Source: Bog-473 sp052140165 | GTDB taxonomy: Bacteria > Actinomycetota > Acidimicrobiia > Acidimicrobiales > RAAP-2 | DNA: 64,000 bases | Reading direction: 5' to 3' | NCBI GenBank assembly: GCA_052140165.1 | Contig: JBKQUM010000041.1 | Span: forward strand, 56,330 to 120,329 | Part shown: piece after piece, positions 8,134 to 16,094 of the stretch | Position numbering within the stretch: position 1 is the stretch's first letter | Layout: each line of letters opens with the position of its first letter | The notes under the pieces: generated by a model | The model's input: only the letters and a program-made list of their open reading frames with translations | Told to the model about the DNA's origin: nothing | Database searches by the model: none | Position numbers and translations under genes: made by a program

Positions 8134-8904
8134 TCATTCTTCGAGTAGGTCGGGTTGAATCGACACGATCCACTGGTAGAGCGGCTGGAATGCCATCCAA
8201 CCCGACAGCGGAGGTCCCACCTGCCTCGAGGTCTTCTCGGCTTGGTCGGGATCGATCAGCACCGGCGTGCCGGCCGCCTCGGCCAGCAACTGCGCCTGGC
8301 ACGTGCGCTCCATCGTGATGAACCACCACGCGGCTTCGTCGACCGACGTCTGCCCGACGGTCAGCAGACCGTGGTTCGAAAGGATGACCGCCTTGTTCCC
8401 GCCGAGCGCGTGTGCAAGGCGCTTGCCCTCTTCGAGGTCGTAGACGACCCCGGTGTAGTCGTCGAAGACAGCGTGATCACCATAGAACGCGCATGAGTCC
8501 TGGGTGATGGGATCGAGAGGCCGGCGCAACGACGACCACGCCTTTCCATACACGGAGTGCGCGTGCGCTGCCGCCACCACGTCCGGTCGTGCTGCATGGA
8601 TCTGCGAGTGAATCGCGAACGCGGCCGCGTTCACGGGCCATGTGCCTTCGACGACCTCACCATGATCATTCACGAGGATGAGATCCCTCACACGGATCTG
8701 CTTGAAGTTCATCCCGAGCGGGTTCACCCAGAAATGGTCGAGCAGCTCGGGATCTCGCGCGGTGATGTGACCAGCAACCCCCTCGTCGAATCCGAAGTGC
8801 CCGAACAGTCGGAATGCGGCAGAGAGGCGCTGCTTGCGATGCCTACGTTCGTCCTCGATGTTGTCGAATTTGGGGAACTTCACCGGAACGCGATCTGACG
8901 GCAT
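8134..8904 (-). CDS. Class II aldolase/adducin family protein
   Basis: A 256-residue class II aldolase-type protein of the fuculose-phosphate aldolase/adducin superfamily. The Zn-binding HAHS motif appears at about residue 112 and a later His in LSNHGLLTVG. The N-terminal region (GFDEGVAGHITARDPE) matches the family's G-x-x-x-G-x-I-(S/T)-x-R signature. Members cleave C-C bonds of phosphorylated or carboxylated substrates or act as decarboxylases. Given the neighbouring oxygenases and hydrolases, a retro-aldol step late in the degradation route is plausible but unproven. Confidence 0.82.
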   Translation of the reverse strand: MPSDRVPVKFPKFDNIEDERRHRKQRLSAAFRLFGHFGFDEGVAGHITARDPELLDHFWVNPLGMNFKQIRVRDLILVNDHGEVVEGTWPVNAAAFAIHSQIHAARPDVVAAAHAHSVYGKAWSSLRRPLDPITQDSCAFYGDHAVFDDYTGVVYDLEEGKRLAHALGGNKAVILSNHGLLTVGQTSVDEAAWWFITMERTCQAQLLAEAAGTPVLIDPDQAEKTSRQVGPPLSGWMAFQPLYQWIVSIQPDLLEE

Positions 8905-8959
8905 CTTCTCATCCTAAGTCGGTAAGGAGCCGAAGACAACGAGGCGGCGCTCGCCGGGC

Positions 8960-9298
8960 TCAGTTCGACTGCCGGGCTTCTTCGACCGTCAACTCGGCGG
9001 TGGGGTCTGCTTCGAGGCGGTCGTCGGAGATGGGCTGGCCGCTGCGGACCGAGTAGCCGTAGGTTCCTGCCTCGAGGCGTTTCTCAGCTCGGTCGATGGC
9101 TGCCAGGTGGTCCTGCAGTTGGGCATGCACAGAGTCGTCAGCCCCCTCCGTGATGAGTGGCTCGGCCGAGTCGAACATGTCACCAGGCTGATTTGCCGCG
9201 GTGAGATCAGCGCTGACCGCTTCGTTCGTGTCCGAGAGCAGGCGCTCGGTACGAAGACGCTCGGCGCGCAGCAGCTCCTGGGCCTTGTCGTTATGCAT
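8960..9298 (-). CDS. DksA/TraR-like protein lacking zinc-finger cysteines
   Basis: A 112-residue protein with an N-terminal helical region (QELLRAERLRTERLL) and a C-terminal GTYGYSVRSGQPISDDRL segment. This is the counterpart of the zinc finger in actinobacterial DksA/TraR proteins (usually G-T-Y-G-x-C-x-x-C-G-x-P-I-x-x-x-R-L). All four expected cysteines are replaced; there is no Cys in the whole protein. It should still form the coiled-coil that reaches the RNA polymerase secondary channel, but without zinc. Cys-less DksA variants are known in other bacteria, so it may be functional. It is divergent from the siderophore-interacting protein gene. Confidence 0.75.
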   Translation of the reverse strand: MHNDKAQELLRAERLRTERLLSDTNEAVSADLTAANQPGDMFDSAEPLITEGADDSVHAQLQDHLAAIDRAEKRLEAGTYGYSVRSGQPISDDRLEADPTAELTVEEARQSN

Positions 9299-9449
9299 CA
9301 GGGCTCCTGGTCCACGTCTGCATCCGTGAGGATGTTATTGCGTCGGCGACAAGAGTGCCTCGGTTGAATCCCTCCGCCCGGGCAACGCGTGACGAGGAGA
9401 CGCTGCTGGGTGAACCGGCGCCGCTCACCTCCTGGTAGACATCACGCAC

Positions 9450-10232
9450 ATGACGACTGATCGGCTCCTGGACCTGGTGGGCGTTCCGGGCGGGCCGCTG
9501 GCCGACGCCTCCCTCTTCCACCTCGAGGTGATTGAGGCGGGCCCTCTGACCCCGACCTTTCGTCGGGTGCTCCTCACCGCCCCCGGCCTCGCCGACCTCC
9601 GCTATCGGGCGGGGCAGGACCTGATGTTGCGGATACCGCTCGCCGACGACAGAGTCGTGAATCGTCGCTACACCATCCGGGACCTCGATCCGGGTCGTGC
9701 TGCAGTCAGCATCGACGTCTCGCTGCATGGCACAGGACCGGGTACTGATTGGATTCGTGCGGCTCGGGCCGGAGATCGGATCGATGCCATCGGCCCGAGG
9801 GGCAAGATCACCCTGCGTGAGGATGCCGATTGGCATCTCTTCGTGGCCGACGAGACGGGCGTGCCGGGAACGCTGGCGATGCTCGAGGTCCTGCCACCCG
9901 GCTCGGTGGCCACGGCCTTGCTCGAGATCGACACCTCCGCTGACGAACAGAGGTTCCGATCGGGGGAGGCCGGTGAGGTCGACGTTCGTTGGCTTCACCG
10001 GATCGGTCGTTCCGAGCCCGGTGATGCGCCGCTCTTCGTCGAGGCGCTCGCCGAGGTTGTATCCCAGGCCGGTCTGGGTCATGCCTACGTCGCCGCCGAG
10101 GCCGGGGTCGTACGTCGGGTTCGCGGAGCCCTGGCGGCGCAGGGCCTCGGAGTGGATCACGTGTCGGCCAAGGCGTATTGGCGTCGAGGTCTCCCGAACG
10201 CCGAGCACGGCGAGCCTGCCCATGAGGAATGA
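9450..10232 (+). CDS. Siderophore-interacting protein (FAD-binding ferric-siderophore reductase)
   Basis: A 260-residue SIP-family flavoprotein. The N-terminal FAD-binding barrel carries RRYTIRD (about residues 71-77), the R-x-Y-T motif that contacts FAD. The C-terminal part holds the SIP NAD(P)H-domain features HLFVADETGVPGTLAMLE and the C-terminal YWRRGLPNAEH, typical of the family. These cytoplasmic enzymes reduce Fe(III)-siderophores with NAD(P)H or ferredoxin. No siderophore transporter or synthesis gene is nearby. The ATG at 9450 lacks a clear ribosome-binding site. Confidence 0.85.
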   Translation: MTTDRLLDLVGVPGGPLADASLFHLEVIEAGPLTPTFRRVLLTAPGLADLRYRAGQDLMLRIPLADDRVVNRRYTIRDLDPGRAAVSIDVSLHGTGPGTDWIRAARAGDRIDAIGPRGKITLREDADWHLFVADETGVPGTLAMLEVLPPGSVATALLEIDTSADEQRFRSGEAGEVDVRWLHRIGRSEPGDAPLFVEALAEVVSQAGLGHAYVAAEAGVVRRVRGALAAQGLGVDHVSAKAYWRRGLPNAEHGEPAHEE

Positions 10233-10322
10233 GGTGGACCGCCCCGGTGTGAAGCGACGATCTTCGCAAACCTGCCGTGTCGTGAGCAGCATCATGCGGG
10301 TCGCCTGACAGGAGGCCCGGAC

Positions 10323-12209
10323 ATGGCCGCGGACACTGGAAGCTCCGGCGACTCGAATCGCACCGCCTGGGCGCGTCAGGTGGAGACGCCGCTTCGCCAG
10401 TTCCTCCGCACGGAGACCGGCGGTGCCGCTGTCGTGCTCTCGGCTGCTGTTGCCGCCCTGATCTGGGTGAACGCCGACCCGTCGTCGTACGCTCGTGTGT
10501 GGCAGGCGACCCTGTCGATCCGCGTCGCCGGCGTCGGTCCGTCCCACGACCTCCGCTTCTGGGTCAACAGCGGGCTCATGACCTTCTTCTTCTTCGTGGC
10601 CGGGCTCGAGGTGCGCCGGGAGTTCGACATGGGTGAGTTGCGGGAGCGGCGTCGCGTGGCTCTTCCTCTTGTGGCCGGGCTGGGTGGGATCATCGTCCCC
10701 GTCGGGGTCTACCTCGCGTTCAACGCCAGCCGTCAATCTGCGCACGGATGGGGCATCACGATGTCCACCGACACCGCATTCGCGCTCGGCATGCTGGCCC
10801 TGGTCGGGCGAGGTATTCCCGACCGGCTCCGGATCTTCATGCTCACGGTCTCGATCGTCGACGACGTCGTGGCGCTCCTCGTCATCGCCACGGTCTACTC
10901 GAGCGGAGTGAGCGCGGTCCCGCTCGTCGTCGGTCTCGCGTTGTTCGCGGCAATCGTCCTGGCCGTCAGCGTGGGGATCCACCGTGGACTCTTCTACGCT
11001 GCGCTGGGCGCCGCCGCATGGGTGGCGCTCTCCGAGTCCGGGATCGATCCCATCGTGATCGGCTTGGCCATGGGTCTCCTCACCCCCGCCGCTCCCGTTG
11101 CCCGTGGTGATCTCGAGCGCGCCAGCGACCTGTTCCGCCGTTTTCGGGAGCAGCCGACTCCGGACCTGGCCCGCACGGCACGACTCGGGCTCGAGTACGC
11201 CATCTCGCCCAACGAGCGGCTCCAGCGCCAGTACCACCCGTGGACGAGCTACATCATCGTGCCGCTCTTCGCGCTGGCCAACGCCGGGATCGTGGTCAAT
11301 GCGGCGTTTCTTCGCCACGCGATCACGTCACCGATCACCATCGGGATTCTTGCCGCGGCGGCGATCGGGAAGCCGATCGGCGTGCTCGTGCCGACGTGGA
11401 TCGCGGGCCGGCTCAGCAATGGAAGGGTCCGACCACCCGTCGGCTGGGCGGCGCTGGCGGGGGGAGGAACCATCGCCGGCATCGGGTTCACGGTCTCGTT
11501 GCTCATCGCCGACCTCGCCTTCCGGGGGGTGGACCTCGAGGACGCCAAGTTGGGCATCCTCACAGCCACCGTTGTGGCTGCTGCTCTCACCTGGCTGATC
11601 TTTCAGATCACGTCGAGGTTGCCCGGCCGTCGGCGGACACGGGCGTTGCTCGGATCGGACCAATCCATCGTCGACCTGGCGGTGCCGGTTGACCCTGAGC
11701 GAGACCGGATCCGCGGCTCGGACCAGAGTCTGGTCACGGTGGTCGAATACGGCGACTTCGAGTGCCCCTACTGCGGTCGCGCCGAGCCGGTTCTGCGCGA
11801 ACTGCTGCGTGACTTCGGAGACGTGCGCTACGTCTGGCGTCACCTCCCGCTCAACGACGTCCACCCGCACGCCCAGATGGCGGCCGAAGCCGCTGAGGCG
11901 GCTGCCCTGCAAGGGGCGTTCTGGGAGATGCACGACCGGCTGCTCGAGCATCAGGGGGCGATGGTCCCAGCTGACCTGAGGGGCCATGCGGAGGCGCTCG
12001 GACTCGACGTGGACCGTTTCGTCAGCGACCTGGAGGGCGATGCGGGGGCGGCGCGGATCGCCGAGGACGTCGATGGCGCTGATCTGAGTGGGGTGGCCGG
12101 GACGCCCACCTTCTTCGTGAACGGCCGCCGCTACCAGGGCGCCTTCGACATCGACGCCCTCTCCGAGGCCGTACGGGTGGCCCGGCTGCGAGCCGTCCCG
12201 GCCCGCTAG
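10323..12209 (+). CDS. nhaA: NhaA Na+/H+ antiporter fused to a DsbA-like thioredoxin domain
   Basis: A 628-residue fusion. Residues 1 to about 430 are an NhaA antiporter with eleven or twelve membrane segments; the transport-site Asp pair lies in SIVDDVVALL and the entry region WVNSGLMTFFFFVAGLE is well conserved. Residues about 445-628 are a DsbA/thioredoxin_4 domain with the redox motif FECPYCG (CPYC at about 480) and the cis-Pro loop GVAGTPTFFVNGRRY. This NhaA-DsbA layout is known in actinobacteria. Which side of the membrane the redox domain faces cannot be settled by reading. Methionine sulfoxide reductase genes follow, so a shared redox or stress role is possible. Confidence 0.9.
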   Translation: MAADTGSSGDSNRTAWARQVETPLRQFLRTETGGAAVVLSAAVAALIWVNADPSSYARVWQATLSIRVAGVGPSHDLRFWVNSGLMTFFFFVAGLEVRREFDMGELRERRRVALPLVAGLGGIIVPVGVYLAFNASRQSAHGWGITMSTDTAFALGMLALVGRGIPDRLRIFMLTVSIVDDVVALLVIATVYSSGVSAVPLVVGLALFAAIVLAVSVGIHRGLFYAALGAAAWVALSESGIDPIVIGLAMGLLTPAAPVARGDLERASDLFRRFREQPTPDLARTARLGLEYAISPNERLQRQYHPWTSYIIVPLFALANAGIVVNAAFLRHAITSPITIGILAAAAIGKPIGVLVPTWIAGRLSNGRVRPPVGWAALAGGGTIAGIGFTVSLLIADLAFRGVDLEDAKLGILTATVVAAALTWLIFQITSRLPGRRRTRALLGSDQSIVDLAVPVDPERDRIRGSDQSLVTVVEYGDFECPYCGRAEPVLRELLRDFGDVRYVWRHLPLNDVHPHAQMAAEAAEAAALQGAFWEMHDRLLEHQGAMVPADLRGHAEALGLDVDRFVSDLEGDAGAARIAEDVDGADLSGVAGTPTFFVNGRRYQGAFDIDALSEAVRVARLRAVPAR

Positions 12210-12237
12210 GCCATTTCGAGGGCCCCTCCCGTGCGGA

Positions 12238-12251
12238 GCCGGTGCACCGGC
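12238..12251. promoter_or_regulatory. Perfect 14-bp palindrome upstream of msrB
   Basis: GCCGGTGCACCGGC is its own reverse complement and lies in the 124-base gap between nhaA and msrB, about 80 bases before the msrB start. It could be an operator for the msrBA pair or the core of a short hairpin ending nhaA transcription; no T-run follows, so an operator is slightly favoured. Confidence 0.35.
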
Positions 12252-12333
12252 GCTTCCAGAGGAAATGAGAGAGGTCCCTCGGGTGTTGCAATCGCTGAGG
12301 AGAAATGCCACCGTGAGTGGCCGAGGAGCTGAC

Positions 12334-12807
12334 GTGACCGATAGTTACCGCAAGGACCCAGAAATGATCTCTCGGTTGAACCCGAGGCAGTACGCCGTGA
12401 CCCAGGAGAGCGCCACCGAGCCGGCGTTCGACAACGAGTTCTGGGACAAGAAGGAGGCCGGCATCTACGTGGACATCGTCTCCGGGGAGCCACTGTTCGC
12501 GTCCATCAAGAAGTTCGACTCGGGGTGCGGCTGGCCGAGCTTCACCGTGCCCCTCGACCCGGCGAACGTGGTCGAGAAGTCGGACATGAGCCACGGGATG
12601 ATCCGCACCGAGGTGCGCTCGTCCCACGGGGACAGCCACCTGGGCCACGTCTTCAGCGACGGGCCACCGGAGGAAGGAGGCCTGCGCTACTGCATCAATT
12701 CGGCCTCCCTTCGCTTCGTCCCCTACGAGGACCTCGAGGCGGAGGGGTATGGGCAGTACAAGGAACTGTTCGACGGACCAGTGGACACAGAGGAGGTGGC
12801 CCGATGA
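12334..12807 (+). CDS. msrB: Peptide-methionine (R)-S-oxide reductase MsrB
   Basis: A 157-residue MsrB that repairs the R epimer of methionine sulfoxide. The family signature is complete: GCGWPSF (resolving-type Cys), HGMIRTEVRSSHGDSHLGHVF, and the catalytic Cys in RYCINSASLRF. The CxxC pairs that bind zinc in many MsrBs are absent, so this is the zinc-free form. The GTG at 12334 was chosen because AGGAG lies five bases upstream and MsrB homology begins immediately; in-frame starts at 12313 and 12265 are possible. Its TGA overlaps the msrA ATG (ATGA), so both epimer-specific reductases are made together. Confidence 0.92.
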   Translation: MTDSYRKDPEMISRLNPRQYAVTQESATEPAFDNEFWDKKEAGIYVDIVSGEPLFASIKKFDSGCGWPSFTVPLDPANVVEKSDMSHGMIRTEVRSSHGDSHLGHVFSDGPPEEGGLRYCINSASLRFVPYEDLEAEGYGQYKELFDGPVDTEEVAR

Positions 12808-13325
12808 GCGCCACGACAGAGAAGGCGATTCTGGCCGGGGGATGCTTCTGGGGCATGCAAGACCTGATCCGCAAGCGCCCGGGCATCGTCTCGACGCGGG
12901 TGGGTTACAGCGGCGGGGACGTAGCCAATGCGACGTACCGGAACCACGGAACCCATGCAGAGGCGATCGAGATCACCTTCGATCCGTCGGTGACCTCCTA
13001 TCGCGAGATCCTCGAGTTCTTCTTCCAGATCCACGACCCGACGACGCGCAACCGCCAGGGCAACGACGTCGGGGCCAGCTACCGCTCGGCGATCTTCTAT
13101 CTGGACGACGAGCAGCGCCGGGTTGCAGAGGACACCATTGCCGACGTCGAGGCCTCCGGCCTCTGGCCGGGCAAGGTGGTCACGGAGGTCGCGCCCGCGG
13201 GTCCCTTCTGGGAGGCCGAACCTGAGCACCAGGACTATCTGGAGCGTTATCCCAACGGGTACACCTGTCACTTCCCCCGCCCGGGCTGGGTGCTGCCCCG
13301 CCGGAGTGACGCCGTCGCCCGTTAG
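12804..13325 (+). CDS. msrA: Peptide-methionine (S)-S-oxide reductase MsrA
   Basis: A 173-residue MsrA that reduces the S epimer of methionine sulfoxide in proteins. The catalytic motif GGCFWGMQD is at about residues 12-20. Family blocks GYSGG, THAEAIEITFDP, FFQIHDPTTRNRQGNDVGASYRS and EPEHQDYLERYPNGYTCH follow in order. The start codon overlaps the msrB stop by four bases, so the pair is translationally coupled. The only other Cys is in YTCHFP near the C-terminus, which could serve as the resolving residue. Confidence 0.93.
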   Translation: MSATTEKAILAGGCFWGMQDLIRKRPGIVSTRVGYSGGDVANATYRNHGTHAEAIEITFDPSVTSYREILEFFFQIHDPTTRNRQGNDVGASYRSAIFYLDDEQRRVAEDTIADVEASGLWPGKVVTEVAPAGPFWEAEPEHQDYLERYPNGYTCHFPRPGWVLPRRSDAVAR

Positions 13326-13355
13326 CTGTCGGGCGTTCCGGTCGGCCTGTTCGGT

Positions 13356-15950
13356 TCAGGCCGGGACGATCGCCCGGAAGAAGCTCTGCATGACGTCGCT
13401 CATCTGAGCTCTGATGTCGGCTCCCGAGAGCACCACGTCGACCATGGTCAGCGAGGTGTGGATGTGCCCGCGGGCGGCCAGGTGGTGCACCTGAACCCCT
13501 GCGGTGGCCAGTGCGTCCGCATAGGACGATCCCTCGTCGCGGAGCGGGTCGAATTCGGCTGTCACGACGAGGGCCGGAGGAAGGTTCGACAAATTCCCGA
13601 GTAGCGGAGACGCTTCGGGGTGACCGCGGTCGGCCGGGTCCGCATAGTGGTCCCAGAACCACCGCATGAGTGCTGCGCTCAGGACATAGCCCTCTGCGTT
13701 CTCGACGTACGAGGGACGATCCATGGCGGCGTCGACGACGGGTGTCAGCAGCACCTGCCCGGCTATGTGGGGCTTTCCGGCGTCACGAGCGAGTTGGCAT
13801 GCCACGGCGGCGACATTGGCACCGGCACTCCATCCGGCCACGACGAGTTCACCCGGGATCCCTCCGAGTTCCTCGGCGTGGGCGGCGATCCACTGCACGG
13901 CGGCGAACGCATCGTCGGCCGCCGCGGGGAACCGAGCTTCTGGGGCGTGCCGGTAGTCGACCGACACGATCACGGCGTCGGATCTGACACACAGGTCCCG
14001 GCAGAGCGGGTCGTCGGAGTCCAGGCTGCCGAGGACCCAACCACCTCCGTGGAAGTAGGCGACCAACGGGTGAGGGCCCTGCGTCGCGGGGCGGTACAGG
14101 CGGTACGGCAGGTCGCCGGCGGCACCGGCGAGGGTTCCATCGACGGTTTCGCCCACGGCTGGTCCGGGAGGACGCGCGGACTCGGTGATCGCCATGAAGG
14201 CCCGTGCGTCCCCGACCGACATCTGCTCCATTGGGGGAAGCTCCAGCTCCTCCATGAACTCGAGGACCTTGGCGACGTCGACCTGCAACCGGCGGATCAC
14301 GCCATCGTTGCACTCGGATCCCGCCGGCCCCGACAGGCGGAAACCGAGGTAGTCCCTGTCCACGACCTCGTCACAGGTGGCCCGGTAGGTGTCGACACCC
14401 GCGACATACGGCAGGAAGGCGCGAGCTTTCCCGGGGACGTTCGCGCCCATGTACCACGAGTTGGCGGTCGGGTACAGGGTGATGGAGGCGCCGTCGTCAA
14501 CGTGCTGGTTCCACCCCGCCTCAGCCAGTGGAGTGGGCTCAATGCTCTCCAAATCCCGAGCATGGAGGTGTTCCAGGCAGTCGGCGACCCAGTCGACATG
14601 CTGTTCGATCGAGACGGTCATGTTCGACAGCACCGAGGGGCTTCCTGGCCCGGTGATGGTGAAGAAGTTGGGGAAGCCCACCGTGGTGAGCCCGAGATAC
14701 GTCGATGGCCCATCAGCCCATTTCTCTCTCAACGAGAGCCCGTCTCGGCCCGTGATGTCGACCGCGACGATCGGTCCGGTCATGGCATCGAACCCGGTCG
14801 CGTAGACGATGGCATCGAATTCGAACGTTTCCGACGCGGTGTCGATTCCCGAGTCCGTGATCGTCACGATGGGATCTCGGCGAAGGTCGACGAGCCGAAC
14901 GTGGGGAAGGTTGTAGGTCTGGAAGTAATTCGTGTCGAGGCACGGCCGCTTCGATCCGAACGGATGGTCCTTGGGGCACAGCGTCTCTGCCGTCTCGGGG
15001 TCAACGACGATGGAACGGATTTTTTCGCGGATCATCTCCGCGACCACGTCGTTGGCAGTCGAGCTCAACATGACATCGTTGAAGACGCCGAGGATCTCCA
15101 TCAACTCACCGGCCTCCCACGCCGACTCGAACCGAGCGCGCCGCACCTCGTCGTTGGCATATGCCCCCGCGACCTCTGTGACGTCGCCCGGAACGCCGCC
15201 CCGGGACCGCCGGGCGGCTTCGCGATAGGCATCCCGGTCGGACTCCAGTGCCGTCAGCCGTTGCGCGGCCGGCGGTCCGTTGCGGGCGGGGATGGAGAAG
15301 TTCGCCCTGCGTTGGAAGACGGTGAGCTCGGCAGCTTGTGCTGCGATCAGCGGAATCGATTGAATCCCCGAGGAGCCGGTGCCGACGACGGCCACCCGCA
15401 GGCCGGAGAAGTCCACCTCTCCGTGTGGCCATCGGCTCGTGTAGTACGTCGCTCCGCGGAAGCGGTCATGTCCTTCGATCTCGGGCGCCTTGGGGAGGGA
15501 AAGGCAGCCACTGGCCATCACGTAGAACCGGCAACGCAGCTCTCTGCCGTCATCAGTCCGCACCCGCCAGCGGGCGGCTGACTCGTCCCAGGCGGCGGAC
15601 TCCACGCGGGTGGAGAACACAATGTCGCGGCGCAGGTCGTAGCGGTCGGCAACGAAGCGCAGGTAGGACAGGATCTCGGGCTGGGTGGCGTACTTCTCCG
15701 ACCACGTCCAGACACACTCGAGCTCCGGGTCGAAGCTGTAGGAGTAATCCGTGGTCGGTATGTCGCAGCGGGCGCCCGGATATCGATTCCAGTACCAGGT
15801 CCCTCCCACGTCCGAGGCCGTGTCGAAGACCACGGTGGTGAAGCCGAGCTGCCGCAGGCGGTGCAGCAGATACAGCCCGGAGAACCCTGCGCCCACCACC
15901 ACGACGTCCACGTCGGAGGACGCGACATCGGCCCCTTCGTCGTCAGCCAC
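13356..15950 (-). CDS. Baeyer-Villiger-type monooxygenase fused to an alpha/beta-hydrolase (HSL-type esterase)
   Basis: An 864-residue two-enzyme fusion. Residues 1 to about 530 are a class B flavin monooxygenase with GAGFSG, GGTWYWNRYPGARCD and GTGSSG. The BVMO fingerprint reads FRGATYYTSRWP, with Tyr where the conserved His normally stands. Residues about 535-864 are a hormone-sensitive-lipase-type hydrolase with the oxyanion motif HGGGW, nucleophile elbow GWSAG (usually GDSAG), Asp in EFDPLRDEG and His in GHIHTS. The natural reading is ketone oxidation to an ester followed by its hydrolysis on one polypeptide. The GTG at 15950 was preferred; a TTG at 15977 would add nine residues. It is convergent with msrA. 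Confidence 0.85.
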   Translation of the reverse strand: MADDEGADVASSDVDVVVVGAGFSGLYLLHRLRQLGFTTVVFDTASDVGGTWYWNRYPGARCDIPTTDYSYSFDPELECVWTWSEKYATQPEILSYLRFVADRYDLRRDIVFSTRVESAAWDESAARWRVRTDDGRELRCRFYVMASGCLSLPKAPEIEGHDRFRGATYYTSRWPHGEVDFSGLRVAVVGTGSSGIQSIPLIAAQAAELTVFQRRANFSIPARNGPPAAQRLTALESDRDAYREAARRSRGGVPGDVTEVAGAYANDEVRRARFESAWEAGELMEILGVFNDVMLSSTANDVVAEMIREKIRSIVVDPETAETLCPKDHPFGSKRPCLDTNYFQTYNLPHVRLVDLRRDPIVTITDSGIDTASETFEFDAIVYATGFDAMTGPIVAVDITGRDGLSLREKWADGPSTYLGLTTVGFPNFFTITGPGSPSVLSNMTVSIEQHVDWVADCLEHLHARDLESIEPTPLAEAGWNQHVDDGASITLYPTANSWYMGANVPGKARAFLPYVAGVDTYRATCDEVVDRDYLGFRLSGPAGSECNDGVIRRLQVDVAKVLEFMEELELPPMEQMSVGDARAFMAITESARPPGPAVGETVDGTLAGAAGDLPYRLYRPATQGPHPLVAYFHGGGWVLGSLDSDDPLCRDLCVRSDAVIVSVDYRHAPEARFPAAADDAFAAVQWIAAHAEELGGIPGELVVAGWSAGANVAAVACQLARDAGKPHIAGQVLLTPVVDAAMDRPSYVENAEGYVLSAALMRWFWDHYADPADRGHPEASPLLGNLSNLPPALVVTAEFDPLRDEGSSYADALATAGVQVHHLAARGHIHTSLTMVDVVLSGADIRAQMSDVMQSFFRAIVPA

Positions 15951-16094
15951 CGTGCGTCCCCATTTCTGCCTGCACAAGGAGAACCGGGAGCGGTTGCCCC
16001 TGTCCGCAGTCTGTCACTCGGCAACTGCCGTGTCGATGGAACGGATCGTGGTCTCTCCCGAACCGCACCCGACCGTTCTACTCCGCCGACGCGG

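Noticed and set aside
9291..11318. Minus-strand 675-codon open frame opposite the siderophore-interacting protein and NhaA genes
   Set aside because: High-GC shadow frame. Both plus-strand genes show clear family motifs, while this product is Arg/His/Asp-rich with no recognisable domain.
13620..15581. Plus-strand 653-codon open frame opposite the BVMO-esterase fusion
   Set aside because: Shadow of the fusion gene; no domains, biased composition.
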